Origin: Agrococcus sp.
Lineage (GTDB): Bacteria > Actinomycetota > Actinomycetes > Actinomycetales > Microbacteriaceae
Reading direction: 5' to 3'
Length of the DNA stretch: 64,000 bases
Assembly (NCBI GenBank): GCA_031179215.1
Contig: JAPSIA010000002.1
Coordinates: 1 to 64,000, forward strand
Every line of letters starts with the position of its first letter. Position 1 is the first letter of the stretch. The translations under genes were made by a program, and so were the position numbers. The notes under the pieces were generated by a model. That model searched no databases. It was given only the letters and a program-made list of their open reading frames with translations, and was not told the origin of the DNA. Shown piece by piece: positions 30,895 to 39,916 of this stretch.

Positions 30895-31764
30895 GTGGAC
30901 TTCCTCGGCTGGCTGCGGGTCGTCGGCGGCGTGTGCACCGTCGTCGCCGCCCGCGAGCACGCCTCGAGCGACGAGCTGCGTCGCCTCCGCGCGCGCGGTG
31001 CGCTGTGGGTGCCGTTGCGAGGGTGGGTGGCGCTGGCCGAGGGGCACGGCGACGTCACGCGAGCGCTGCAGCTGGGCGGGGTGGCGACCTGTGTGAGCGC
31101 GCTCCGCCGCCACGGGCTGTGGACGCCGCACGGCGACAGCGATCTGCACGTGCGCGTGCCTCGAGCGACGCGCACCGCCCGCGTCGCGGGCGCCGACGCG
31201 CTCGAGGACGTCCGGGTGCACCGCCTGCACGAGCGCCTGCCGGAGGAGCGGCCGTGGGACGGCGTCGACGGCATCCGGACGGCCCTCGCGGTGGCGTCGG
31301 GTTGTGTCGGGGCCGACGACCTCCTCGCAGCCGCCGAGAGCGCGCTGCAGCAGGGCAGGCTGCAGCGCGAGGCGCTGCTCGAGCTCGCCGCGAAGATCCC
31401 GCGACGGTGCCGTGTCGTCCTGGAGCGGGCGAGCGCGCTCTCGGGCTCCGGCTCGGAGTCGACGTTCGCCGCGATGCTGCGCCGGGCTCACATCAGGTTC
31501 GTGCAGCAGGCGGAGCTGCTGCCCGGCGAGTTCTTCGACTTCCTCATCGGCACGTCGCTCGTCGTCGAAGTCGATTCGCTCGAGTGGCACGGCTCACGAG
31601 CGCAGATGGCTCGCGACCGCGCGCGCGACGCTCGGTTGACGGCGCTGGGCTACCGCGTCGTGCGCTTCACCTACGAGCAGGTCATGTTCGAGCGCGAGTC
31701 CGTGCTGCAGACCGTGCTGGACCTCGTGCGGCGCGACATGCACGAGCGCAAGGTTCGTCGGTAG
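30895..31764 (+). CDS. DUF559/VSR-like endonuclease-fold hypothetical protein
   Basis: SGSGSESTFAAMLRRAHI...VVEVDSLEWHGSRAQMARDRARDARLTALGYRVVRFTYEQVMFE. Confidence 0.75.
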   Translation: MDFLGWLRVVGGVCTVVAAREHASSDELRRLRARGALWVPLRGWVALAEGHGDVTRALQLGGVATCVSALRRHGLWTPHGDSDLHVRVPRATRTARVAGADALEDVRVHRLHERLPEERPWDGVDGIRTALAVASGCVGADDLLAAAESALQQGRLQREALLELAAKIPRRCRVVLERASALSGSGSESTFAAMLRRAHIRFVQQAELLPGEFFDFLIGTSLVVEVDSLEWHGSRAQMARDRARDARLTALGYRVVRFTYEQVMFERESVLQTVLDLVRRDMHERKVRR

Positions 31765-31806
31765 CGCGACGACGGGCACCGCGACGACGGGTAGCGCGAC
31801 GACGAA
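31762..31806. repeat. 15-nt direct repeat, 3 copies, starting at the DUF559 stop codon
   Basis: TAGCGCGACGACGGG / CACCGCGACGACGGG / TAGCGCGACGACGAA. Confidence 0.8.
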
Positions 31807-31859
31807 CTCGGCCCCTGGTAGCGCGAGCGGATCAGCAGGCCCCGCAGCCACCCGCCGAG

Positions 31860-31942
31860 CCGACGAGCGGCACCCGGCCGCCGGGCGGCACGTCGGGCCG
31901 ACGAGCGGCTTCCGGCCTCCGGGCGGCGCACCGGGCCGCCGG
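31860..31942. repeat. Tandem hairpin repeat between convergent genes (2 copies, period about 38 nt)
   Basis: CCGACGAGCGGCACCCGGCCGCCGGGCGGCAC / CCGACGAGCGGCTTCCGGCCTCCGGGCGGCGC. Confidence 0.7.
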
Positions 31943-31948
31943 CGCGAG

Positions 31949-32875
31949 TCAGAGGCCGCTGTAGGCGTGCAGGCCCGCGAAGAACTGGTTGACGATCGTG
32001 AAGTTGAAGATGATCGCGGCGAAGCCGATGATCTGCAGCCACGCCGAGCGCGAGCCGCGCCAGCCGCGCGTCGCGCGCGCGTGGATGTAGCCGGCGTAGA
32101 CGACCCAGATCACGAAGGTCCAGACCTCCTTGGTGTCCCAGCCCCAGTAGCGGCCCCACGCGTGCTCCGCCCAGATGGCGCCCGCGATGAGCGTGAAGGT
32201 CCAGAAGATGAATCCGATGACACCGACGCGGTACGCGAGGTCCTCGAGCTGCACGGCCGAGGGCAGCGAGCGCAGGAAGCCGTTGTCGCGCCGCTCCTTG
32301 ATGAGCTGCAGCACGCTGAGCGCGGTGCCGAGGCCGAGGAAGCCCGTCGCGAGCGTCGCGACGAAGACGTGGATGACGAGCCAGTACGACTGCAGCGCCG
32401 GCGGCAGCGGCGTCGGCGTGACGTAGTAGTTGACGGTCGCGACGCCGAGGAAGACGGTCGCGAGGCCCGTGAAGAAGACGCCGAGGAAGTTGAGGTCGCG
32501 CCACAGCCGCGAGAGCACGAAGACGCCGACGATCACGGCGATGCCGGTGAGCGCGAACTCGTACATGTTCGACCACGGCACGCGCCCGGCCGCGAGGCCG
32601 CGCAGCACGGTGCCCGCGACGTGCAGCGCCCACGCGAGCACGGTGAGCGTGAACCCGATGCGCGCGCCGCGGCCCGCGGCCGCGACGGGGGCGGATGCGG
32701 CCGGCTCGGCGATCGGCGCGCCGGCACCGACGAGCTCGCGCACCTCTGCGGGCACGGGCTTGGCCGCCGAGCGCCGCGCGACGTCCACCGCGTAGGCGAT
32801 GAACGCGAGCGTGTACACCGCCATCGCCGAGTAGACGAGCAGCAGCGAGTAGGAGTCGAGTTCAGCCACGGGCAT
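31949..32875 (-). CDS. ccsB: Cytochrome c biogenesis protein CcsB
   Basis: WSNMYEFALTG, WAEHAWGRYWGWDTKEVWTFVIWVVYAGYIHARATRGWRG. Confidence 0.95.
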   Translation of the reverse strand: MPVAELDSYSLLLVYSAMAVYTLAFIAYAVDVARRSAAKPVPAEVRELVGAGAPIAEPAASAPVAAAGRGARIGFTLTVLAWALHVAGTVLRGLAAGRVPWSNMYEFALTGIAVIVGVFVLSRLWRDLNFLGVFFTGLATVFLGVATVNYYVTPTPLPPALQSYWLVIHVFVATLATGFLGLGTALSVLQLIKERRDNGFLRSLPSAVQLEDLAYRVGVIGFIFWTFTLIAGAIWAEHAWGRYWGWDTKEVWTFVIWVVYAGYIHARATRGWRGSRSAWLQIIGFAAIIFNFTIVNQFFAGLHAYSGL

Positions 32876-32896
32876 CCTGCAATCGTACTCTCGGGG

Positions 32897-34678
32897 TCAC
32901 GAGCGGGCCGGGTCGGATCCGTCGTCCGAGAGGCCGCCGGGGCCGCCCGCCGCGGCATCGCGCGCGCCTCGCTCGGCGGTCGCGGAGCCGCCGCCCGAGC
33001 CGCCCGAGCCGCCCGAGCCGCCCGCCGCGGCGTCGCCCGCGCCTCGCTCGGCGGCCGCGGAGCCGCCGCCCGAGCCGCCCGAGCCGCCCGAGCCGCCCGA
33101 GCCGCCCGCCGCATCCTCCGCGAGCCGCTTCGCGAGGTCGTCGACCGCGCGCTCGAGCGTGGGGTCCTCGCCGCGCGCGAGGCCCGCGACCTCGAGCCGC
33201 CCATCCGCCGCCTTGACCCACATGCGGCGGCGCGGGATGAGCAGCGATCCGAGCAGCGAGGCGAGGATGAGCATCGCGATCCAGAACACCGGCGCCTGCG
33301 TGTGGTCGACGTGCACCTCGATCACGCCGTAGCGGCGCACGTCCTCGAACGTGATCGTGCCGAGCCCGCCCGGGATCTCCACCGTCTCGCCCGGCACCAT
33401 CGTGAGCGCCTCGACGTCCGCCTCGCCGCCGGCGATCGGCGTCATCGCGTCGGTCTCGAGCGCGTAGACCGATCGCGGGATGCCCGCGTCGAGCCCGAGG
33501 TCGCCCGTGAACGCCTGCAGCGACAGCACGGGGTTGACGAGGTCGGGGTAGCCGGAGGCGAGCGCGCCGGTCTCCTGCTGGAAGGCGGTCGGGTAGAAGA
33601 AGCCGCGCAGGCCGAGCTGCTCGTCGAGGCCGTCGGCGACCTTGATGACGCCGAGGCTCGTCATGAGGTCGTCCTGCGCGAGGAAGGGCGTGTACTCGTC
33701 GTAGACGAGGTCGCCCTCGGCGTCGCGCACCGAGATCCGCGGGGCGTAGCCGTTGGAGATGAGGTAGAGGTCGGCGCCGGCGACCGACAGCGGCTCGTTC
33801 ACCTTGATCTGCGCCTGGCGCTCCTCGCCGCCCTCGGTGACCGCGACGTGCGCGGTGAAGTCGAGCGGTGCGCCGATCGCGTTGGGGTTCTCGGTCTCGT
33901 AGACGACGTCGAGCTCGTCGAGCTGCAGGGCGAAGGGCGCGAGCGCGGCGTCATCGAACCACTGCCCCGACGAGAAGGTGTCGTAGCTCGAGAGCGCGTT
34001 CGCGAAGCCGCGGCCCTCGACGAGCAGCCGCTGCCCGTTGTAGCCGAAGCCCGAGCCGAGGCCGACGACGACGATGATCGCGAGCATCGCGATGTGGAAC
34101 AGGAGGTTCCCGGTCTCGCGCAGGTAGCCCCGCTCGGCCGAGACCGACTCGCCGTAGCGCGCGGTGCGGTAGCCGAGGCGGCGCAGCACCCGCTCGGCGC
34201 GGTCGAGGTCGGATGCGTCGCCCGGCACGGTCTGGAACCCCACGAGGCGCGAGAGCCTGGCGGGGGTGCGCGGCGGCTGCGCCCGCATGGCGCGCCAGTG
34301 GTGCACGAGGCGCGGGATGACGCAGCCGACGAGCGACGTGAACAGCAGGATGTAGATGGCCGAGAACCACGGGCTCGAGTAGACGTCGTGGAGCGAGAGC
34401 GCGTCGTAGAGCCAGACGAGGTCGGGGTTGTCGGCACGCACCTGGATGACGCCGTTGGGGTCGCTCGAGCGCTGCGGCACGAGGCTGCCGGGGATCGCGC
34501 CGACCGCGAGCAGCAGCAGGAGCACGATCGCCGTGCGCATCGACGTGAGCTGCCGCCAGAGGAACCGGAGCCAGCCGGCGACGCCCAGGCGCGGCCCGCC
34601 GGGTGCCGCGGGCGCGGCCTCCGGCGCGTCGATGTGGTCGCCCGGGCGCAGCGGGTCGGAGCTAGATGATCGTGACAA
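32897..34678 (-). CDS. resB: Cytochrome c biogenesis protein ResB
   Basis: WRQLTSMRTAIVLLLLLAVGAIPGSLVPQRSSDP, LHDVYSSPWFSAIYILLFTSLVGCVIPR. Confidence 0.93.
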   Translation of the reverse strand: MSRSSSSDPLRPGDHIDAPEAAPAAPGGPRLGVAGWLRFLWRQLTSMRTAIVLLLLLAVGAIPGSLVPQRSSDPNGVIQVRADNPDLVWLYDALSLHDVYSSPWFSAIYILLFTSLVGCVIPRLVHHWRAMRAQPPRTPARLSRLVGFQTVPGDASDLDRAERVLRRLGYRTARYGESVSAERGYLRETGNLLFHIAMLAIIVVVGLGSGFGYNGQRLLVEGRGFANALSSYDTFSSGQWFDDAALAPFALQLDELDVVYETENPNAIGAPLDFTAHVAVTEGGEERQAQIKVNEPLSVAGADLYLISNGYAPRISVRDAEGDLVYDEYTPFLAQDDLMTSLGVIKVADGLDEQLGLRGFFYPTAFQQETGALASGYPDLVNPVLSLQAFTGDLGLDAGIPRSVYALETDAMTPIAGGEADVEALTMVPGETVEIPGGLGTITFEDVRRYGVIEVHVDHTQAPVFWIAMLILASLLGSLLIPRRRMWVKAADGRLEVAGLARGEDPTLERAVDDLAKRLAEDAAGGSGGSGGSGGSGGGSAAAERGAGDAAAGGSGGSGGSGGGSATAERGARDAAAGGPGGLSDDGSDPARS

Positions 34679-35465
34679 CGGAGGCGATCCATCCCTGGAG
34701 CGATTGCATGATGGCGTTCCACGCGCCCGTCACCATCAGCACGCCGATGGCGATGAGCATCGCGCCGCCGAGGATGTTGACGAGGCGGATGTGTCGGCGC
34801 AGCCACGCGACGGCGCCGCCGGCCCAGCCGAGCCCGAGCGCGATGAGCAGGAACGGGATGCCGAGCCCGAGCGCGTACGCGAGGCCGAGGATCGCGCCCT
34901 GCCAGGCGCTGCCGGTCGTGACGGTGAGCGCGCTGATCGCGGCGAGCGTCGGGCCGGAGCACGGCGTCCACCCGAGGGCGAAGACGATGCCGACGAGCGG
35001 CGCGGCCCACATGCCGCCCGCCTTGACCTGCTGCGGCTTCCAGACGCGCTGGAGGAAGGAGAACTGCCCGACGAAGACGAGGCCGAGGAGCACGAGCACG
35101 ACGCCGAGGATGCGCACGAGCAGGTCGGCGTGCTGCAGCAGGAAGCCGCTCGCGGCGCCCACGACGGCGTTGCCGAGCACGAACACGAGCGTGAAGCCGG
35201 CGATGAACAGGGCGACGCCCGCGGCGAGCCGGCCGCGACCGGTCTCCCTGTCGCCCACGAGCGAGCCGACGAGCCCGAGGTAGCCGGGCACGAGCGGCAG
35301 GATGCACGGGCTCGCGAACGAGACGAGCCCCGCGAGCAGGGCGATGGGCACCGAGACGAGCAGCTGGCCGCTCAGCACCGCGCCCGCGGGGTCGAAGCCG
35401 GCGAGCGGGGCCGCACCGAGGATCGGCAGCGGAGCGAGCGCGGCGAGAGCGGGAACGGGCGTCAC
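34662..35465 (-). CDS. ccdA: Cytochrome c biogenesis protein CcdA
   Basis: GLVSFASPCILPLVPGYLGLVGSL, FALGWTPCSGPTLAAI. Confidence 0.94.
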   Translation of the reverse strand: MTPVPALAALAPLPILGAAPLAGFDPAGAVLSGQLLVSVPIALLAGLVSFASPCILPLVPGYLGLVGSLVGDRETGRGRLAAGVALFIAGFTLVFVLGNAVVGAASGFLLQHADLLVRILGVVLVLLGLVFVGQFSFLQRVWKPQQVKAGGMWAAPLVGIVFALGWTPCSGPTLAAISALTVTTGSAWQGAILGLAYALGLGIPFLLIALGLGWAGGAVAWLRRHIRLVNILGGAMLIAIGVLMVTGAWNAIMQSLQGWIASVVTII

Positions 35466-36031
35466 CGCTCGAGCTCCTCCCGCAGCAGGGTCGAGAGGAT
35501 GCTCGTGTCGGTCACGGCGCCGGAGACGCGAGCCGCGACGCGGCCCTCGGCGTCGAGGATGATCGTCGACGGCACCGCGTTCGGGGCGATGATGCCCGTG
35601 AAGGCGAGCTGCGCCTGCGCCGACTCGTCGTCGAGGATCGACGGGTACTCGACGCCGAACTGCTCCTCGAATGCGGCCGCCTGCGCGGCGCCGTCGCGCG
35701 TGTTGACGCCGAGGAAGTCGACCCGATCGCCGAACTCGGCGTGGAGCTCGGCGAGCACGGGGGCCTCGACGCGGCACGGCGGGCACGCGGCGTACCAGAA
35801 GTTGACGAGCGCGACGCCGTCGAGCGACGAGGAGTCGAACTCGCCCCCGTCGACGAGCGGGCCGGAGAAGGCGCTCGGCGCCGCGCGCTGCTCGGGCGCG
35901 ACCTCGGTGACGACGCCGTCACCGGCGATGTAGCCGGCGTCGCCGACCTGGCCGGCCACGCCGTCGGCCGACGCGCAGCCCGCGAGGGCGACCGCGGCGA
36001 CGACGGTTCCGAACGCGGCCGCGACCCGCAT
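35462..36031 (-). CDS. resA: TlpA-family thiol-disulfide reductase
   Basis: Lipoprotein signal AVALAGCASA; VALVNFWYAACPPCRVEAPVLAELHAEF. Confidence 0.9.
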   Translation of the reverse strand: MRVAAAFGTVVAAVALAGCASADGVAGQVGDAGYIAGDGVVTEVAPEQRAAPSAFSGPLVDGGEFDSSSLDGVALVNFWYAACPPCRVEAPVLAELHAEFGDRVDFLGVNTRDGAAQAAAFEEQFGVEYPSILDDESAQAQLAFTGIIAPNAVPSTIILDAEGRVAARVSGAVTDTSILSTLLREELER

Positions 36032-36057
36032 CCGACGGCCCCGCACGATGCCCCGGC

Positions 36058-36711
36058 TCACACCGCTCCGTTGTCGACGGCGTCGACCGCTGCGGCCGGC
36101 TCGACGTAGCCGATCTCGGTGAAGCGGCCCTCGATGCGGGTGAAGGAGGTGATGGAGGAGAGCCCGCAGCGCCGCGTGCGCGGGTCGTGCCACAAGCGCT
36201 TGCCGGCGATGTCGAGGTGCGCGATCCAGATGGGCGACTGGTGGCTGACCATGACGATGTCGCCGTCGTCGCCCGACTCCTCGAGCTCGTCCCACGCGTC
36301 CTCCATCGCCGCGCGCATGCGCTGCGCGATGGCGCGGTAGGGCTCGCCCCACGAGGGCTTGAAGGGATTGCGCAGCAGCGGCCACGACGCCGGGTGCGAG
36401 AGCGCTCCGGAGGCCTCGAAGGTCTTGCCCTCGAACGCGTTCACGGGCTCGATGATGCGGTGCTCGGTGCGGATCTCGAGGCCGAACGCGTCGGCCCAGT
36501 GCTGCGCCGACTGCTGCGCGCGCTCGAGCGGGCTCGCCGCGAGCCGCACGACGGGCCTGGCCGCCGCGCCGCTCGAGAGGTGGCCGGAGGCGAGCTGCGC
36601 CATGCGGTGCCCGCGCTCGGAGAGCACGAAGCCCGGCATGCGCCCGTAGAGCACGCCGTCGGGGTTGTGCACCTCGCCATGGCGCACGAGATGGAGGCGA
36701 CGGGCGGGCAT
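36058..36711 (-). CDS. Histidine phosphatase family protein
   Basis: RRLHLVRHGEVHNPDGVLYGRMPGFVLSERGHRMAQL. Confidence 0.92.
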   Translation of the reverse strand: MPARRLHLVRHGEVHNPDGVLYGRMPGFVLSERGHRMAQLASGHLSSGAAARPVVRLAASPLERAQQSAQHWADAFGLEIRTEHRIIEPVNAFEGKTFEASGALSHPASWPLLRNPFKPSWGEPYRAIAQRMRAAMEDAWDELEESGDDGDIVMVSHQSPIWIAHLDIAGKRLWHDPRTRRCGLSSITSFTRIEGRFTEIGYVEPAAAVDAVDNGAV

Positions 36712-36766
36712 GGCCGCCATCGTACCGGGCGAGCCTATGGACTCCGGGACCGGCAGAATGGCCCGC

Positions 36767-37042
36767 ATGCCCCTGCTCGTGCCGCTGCTGATCGCCCTCG
36801 TCGTGGTGCTCGCGGCGACGATGCTGTGGGTGTGGTCGGGCTCGATCGCGCGCGTGCGCCACGGGCTCCCGGTCGCGCTCGGCGTCGCCGCGCTCGCCGC
36901 GGGCGGCGTGTGGCTGCTCGTCGCCTCCGAGACGACGGATGGGGTGGCGGCCTGGGCGGGCTGGGCGATGCTCGCGGCGTCGGCGCTCGCCCTCGTCGCC
37001 GGATGGGTCGCGCTCGCGCGCTGGGGCTCGCCCCGGTCGTAG
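36767..37042 (+). CDS. Hypothetical small membrane protein
   Basis: MPLLVPLLIALVVVLAATMLWVWSGSIARVRHGLPVALGV. Confidence 0.7.
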   Translation: MPLLVPLLIALVVVLAATMLWVWSGSIARVRHGLPVALGVAALAAGGVWLLVASETTDGVAAWAGWAMLAASALALVAGWVALARWGSPRS

Positions 37043-37071
37043 GTGCCGCGCGCATCGGTAGGATCGAGCGC

Positions 37072-38379
37072 GTGACTCAGCGGACGCTCATCAAGGACCT
37101 CGCATCGCTCCCCGACGGACCCGTGAAGGTGGCGGGCTGGGTCGAGAAGGTGCGCGACCAGAAGCGGGTGCAGTTCGTCATCCTGCGCGACGAGTCTGGC
37201 TCCGCGCAGCTCGTCAACCCGGTGAACGAGGAGACGACCGAGACCGCGGCGACGATCTCGTCGCTCATGCACGGCTCCTTCATCTCCGTCGAGGGCGACC
37301 TCAAGGCCGATGAGCGCGTCAAGCTCGGCGGGCTCGAGGTGAAGGTGCGCTCGCTCACGGTCGAGTCGGTCGCCAAGGACTCGCCGATCGCCGAGGACTC
37401 CTCGATCGACAAGCGGCTCGACTGGCGCTTCCTCGACCTGCGCCGCCCGGAGGCGCAGCTCATCTTCCGCGTGCAGACGACGATCGAGCACGCGCTGCGC
37501 CAGCACTGGATCGACGAGGGCTTCATCGAGCTGCACACGCCCAAGCTCATGGCGACCGCCTCCGAGTCGCGCGCAGAGCTCTTCGAGGTGCCCTACTTCG
37601 AGACGACGGCCTACCTCGCGCAGTCGCCGCAGCTGTTCAAGCAGATGGCGCAGTCGGCGGGCTTCGGCAAGATCTTCGAGATCGCGCCGGCCTTCCGCGC
37701 CGACCCCTCGTTCACGAGCCGCCACGCCACCGAGTTCACGTCGGTCGACAGCGAGATCTCGTGGATCGAGAGCCACGAGGACGTCATGCAGCTCCACGAG
37801 ACGCTGCTGACGAAGGCGATCGCCGCGGTCGTCGAGCGGCACGGCGCCGACATCCAGCAGCACTTCGGCATCGAGCTCCAGGTGCCCACCACGCCCTTCC
37901 CGCGCATCCCGCACGCCGAGGTCAAGCGGATCGTCGAGGCGCGCGGCCACCGCATCGAGCGCGCCGACGGCGACCTCGACCCCGAGGCGGAGCGCCAGAT
38001 CTCGCAGCACGTCCAGGAGCAGCTCGGCCACGACTTCGTCTTCGTGACCGAGTACCCCGCGAGCGTGCGGCCGTTCTACCACCTGCGCCCCGAGGGACGC
38101 CCGGAGGTCACGAACTCCTACGACCTCATCTACAACGGCGTCGAGATCTCGACGGGCGCGCAGCGCGAGCACCGCGTCGACGTGCTCGAGGCGCAGATCG
38201 CCGAGAAGGGCATGGATGCGGCCGAGCTCGAGGAGTACCTCGACTTCTTCCGCTACGGCGTGCCGCCGCACGGCGGCTTCGGCATGGGGCTCGCCCGCGT
38301 CGTCATGCTCATGCTGGGGCTCAGCTCGATCCGCGAGTCGACCTACCTCTTCCGCGGTCCGACGCGCCTCACGCCCTAG
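37072..38379 (+). CDS. aspS: Aspartate--tRNA ligase, archaeal/nondiscriminating type
   Basis: GPVKVAGWVEKVRDQKRVQFVILRD, short (about 435 aa, no room for bacterial GAD insertion), GGFGMGLARVVMLMLGLSSIRESTYLFRGPTRLTP. Confidence 0.93.
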   Translation: MTQRTLIKDLASLPDGPVKVAGWVEKVRDQKRVQFVILRDESGSAQLVNPVNEETTETAATISSLMHGSFISVEGDLKADERVKLGGLEVKVRSLTVESVAKDSPIAEDSSIDKRLDWRFLDLRRPEAQLIFRVQTTIEHALRQHWIDEGFIELHTPKLMATASESRAELFEVPYFETTAYLAQSPQLFKQMAQSAGFGKIFEIAPAFRADPSFTSRHATEFTSVDSEISWIESHEDVMQLHETLLTKAIAAVVERHGADIQQHFGIELQVPTTPFPRIPHAEVKRIVEARGHRIERADGDLDPEAERQISQHVQEQLGHDFVFVTEYPASVRPFYHLRPEGRPEVTNSYDLIYNGVEISTGAQREHRVDVLEAQIAEKGMDAAELEEYLDFFRYGVPPHGGFGMGLARVVMLMLGLSSIRESTYLFRGPTRLTP

Positions 38380-38469
38380 CGGCGCGCTCGCGCCTCGAGG
38401 CCCGCTCGGGCCTCGAGGCCCGCTCGAGCCTCGCGGTCGTCGCGAGCGCCGCCCTGCGCGGGCGCGCGC

Positions 38470-38727
38470 TCACCCGACGGTCGCGATGCGCTGCCGGATG
38501 CGGTCGGTGAGCTTCGCGGGGTCGACGCGCCACGAGGAGTGGGGGCGCCCGTCGATGAGCACGACCGGGATGTCGTCGGACCAGCGGGCCTCGAGGGCGG
38601 GATCGTCGAGGATCGAGACCTCGGTGAGCGTCACGTCGTCGAAGCCGGCGACGACGCGCTCGACGACGGGCCTCGCCTCGTCGCACAAGTGGCAGCCCGG
38701 CTTGGCGATGAGCGTGATCTCGACCAT
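38470..38727 (-). CDS. Glutaredoxin family protein
   Basis: MVEITLIAKPGCHLCDEARPVVERVVAGF. Confidence 0.92.
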   Translation of the reverse strand: MVEITLIAKPGCHLCDEARPVVERVVAGFDDVTLTEVSILDDPALEARWSDDIPVVLIDGRPHSSWRVDPAKLTDRIRQRIATVG

Positions 38728-38792
38728 GCAGCCAGCCTAGACATGCGAGAGCCGGGAGCCTGCGGCTGCAGGTCCCGGCTCACGACTCCGCG

Positions 38793-38891
38793 CTACTTGC
38801 GGTTGCGACGCTGGTGGCGCGTCTTGCGAAGCAGCTTGCGGTGCTTCTTCTTCGCCATGCGCTTGCGGCGCTTCTTGACCACAGAACCCAT
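38793..38891 (-). CDS. bS22-type ribosomal protein (AURKAIP1/COX24-domain, 32 aa)
   Basis: MGSVVKKRRKRMAKKKHRKLLRKTRHQRRNRK. Confidence 0.9.
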   Translation of the reverse strand: MGSVVKKRRKRMAKKKHRKLLRKTRHQRRNRK

Positions 38892-39073
38892 TGAGGTTCC
38901 TCACTTCCGGTTGAGATTGCTCGTCGACGCTGCGCGATCGGCCCCGCCAGCAGGCGAGCCGACATCAGCGCAGGGAAAACGCTCGGGACAGCGTACCGGA
39001 ATCCGGCATCCTCCCGCATGTCGAGGCTCGTCGGAGCACCGCGACCAGGCGGCAGCGGCCGTGCGTCGCCGGC

Positions 39074-39787
39074 TCAGTCGAGTCTGGCGTCGTCGCCGTC
39101 TCGAGCGGAGCGCCCGTCGGCCTCGAGCTCATCCGCTGCCCACGCGGCGGGCTCGTCGCCCGGCACGTCGTCGCGGTCGCGCTTCTTGCCGCGCGCCTCG
39201 TCGATGCGCTGCGACGCGCGCGACTGCATCTCGTGCAGGCGATCCTGCACCTCGGTGATGCGGTCCCTCGCCTCCTGCATGCGCTCGCGCAGGTCGTGCG
39301 CGCTCTCGGCGGCCCTGCGCCCGAGCGAGGCACCGACGGGCGCGGGGTGCTCGACGCGCTCCGAGACGCGAGCGAGAGCCTGCTCCGCGGCGATGCGGGC
39401 CTGCTCGGCCGCCTGCCGGGCCTGGTCGGCGGCCGCGCGCAGCGGTGCCTGCACGTTCACCCCGGCCCACGCGGCGAAGGCGGCGGCGCCCAGGCTCGTC
39501 TGATCCTGGTCGCCCTCCGCGAAGATGAACGGCATGAGCCAGTCGTCGATCTCGTCGAAGGGCGAGAGCACGATCGCGTAGAAGCGGTGCTGGCCGTCCT
39601 CCCGCACGGTCACGAGCCCCGCGTCGCGGAGCGTGCGCAGGTGCTTCGAGACGGTCGGCTGCGGCACGCCGAGGGCGTCGACGATCTGGCTCACGCTCGC
39701 CTCGCCCGTCGTTCCGCGTCGTTCGAGGAGCACGCTCAGGATGTCGCGTCGCGTGCTGTCCGCGATGACGCTGAAGATGTCGGCCAT
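39074..39787 (-). CDS. ArsR-type HTH transcriptional regulator with Ala-rich C-terminal helix
   Basis: MADIFSVIADSTRRDILSVLLERRGTTGEASVSQIVDALGVPQPTVSKHLRTLRDAGLV. Confidence 0.88.
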   Translation of the reverse strand: MADIFSVIADSTRRDILSVLLERRGTTGEASVSQIVDALGVPQPTVSKHLRTLRDAGLVTVREDGQHRFYAIVLSPFDEIDDWLMPFIFAEGDQDQTSLGAAAFAAWAGVNVQAPLRAAADQARQAAEQARIAAEQALARVSERVEHPAPVGASLGRRAAESAHDLRERMQEARDRITEVQDRLHEMQSRASQRIDEARGKKRDRDDVPGDEPAAWAADELEADGRSARDGDDARLD

Positions 39788-39916
39788 GCGGAAAGCATGC
39801 CAGCGGGGCGGGAGCGCGACAAACCCGGCGGCACCGAGCCCATCCGGCTGGAAGGACTACGCTAAGCCCGTTTGGCGCCGCCGGCGCCCACGGTTCCCGC
39901 GGGAGGGGCGCACCAC

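Noticed and set aside
31967-34669. 900-aa plus-strand ORF
   Set aside because: Antisense to ccsB and resB, with charged low-complexity composition.
38383-38440. CCTCGAGGCCCGCTCG repeats after aspS as a novel element
   Set aside because: Short inverted GCCTCGAGGC repeats between convergent genes; most simply a terminator region.
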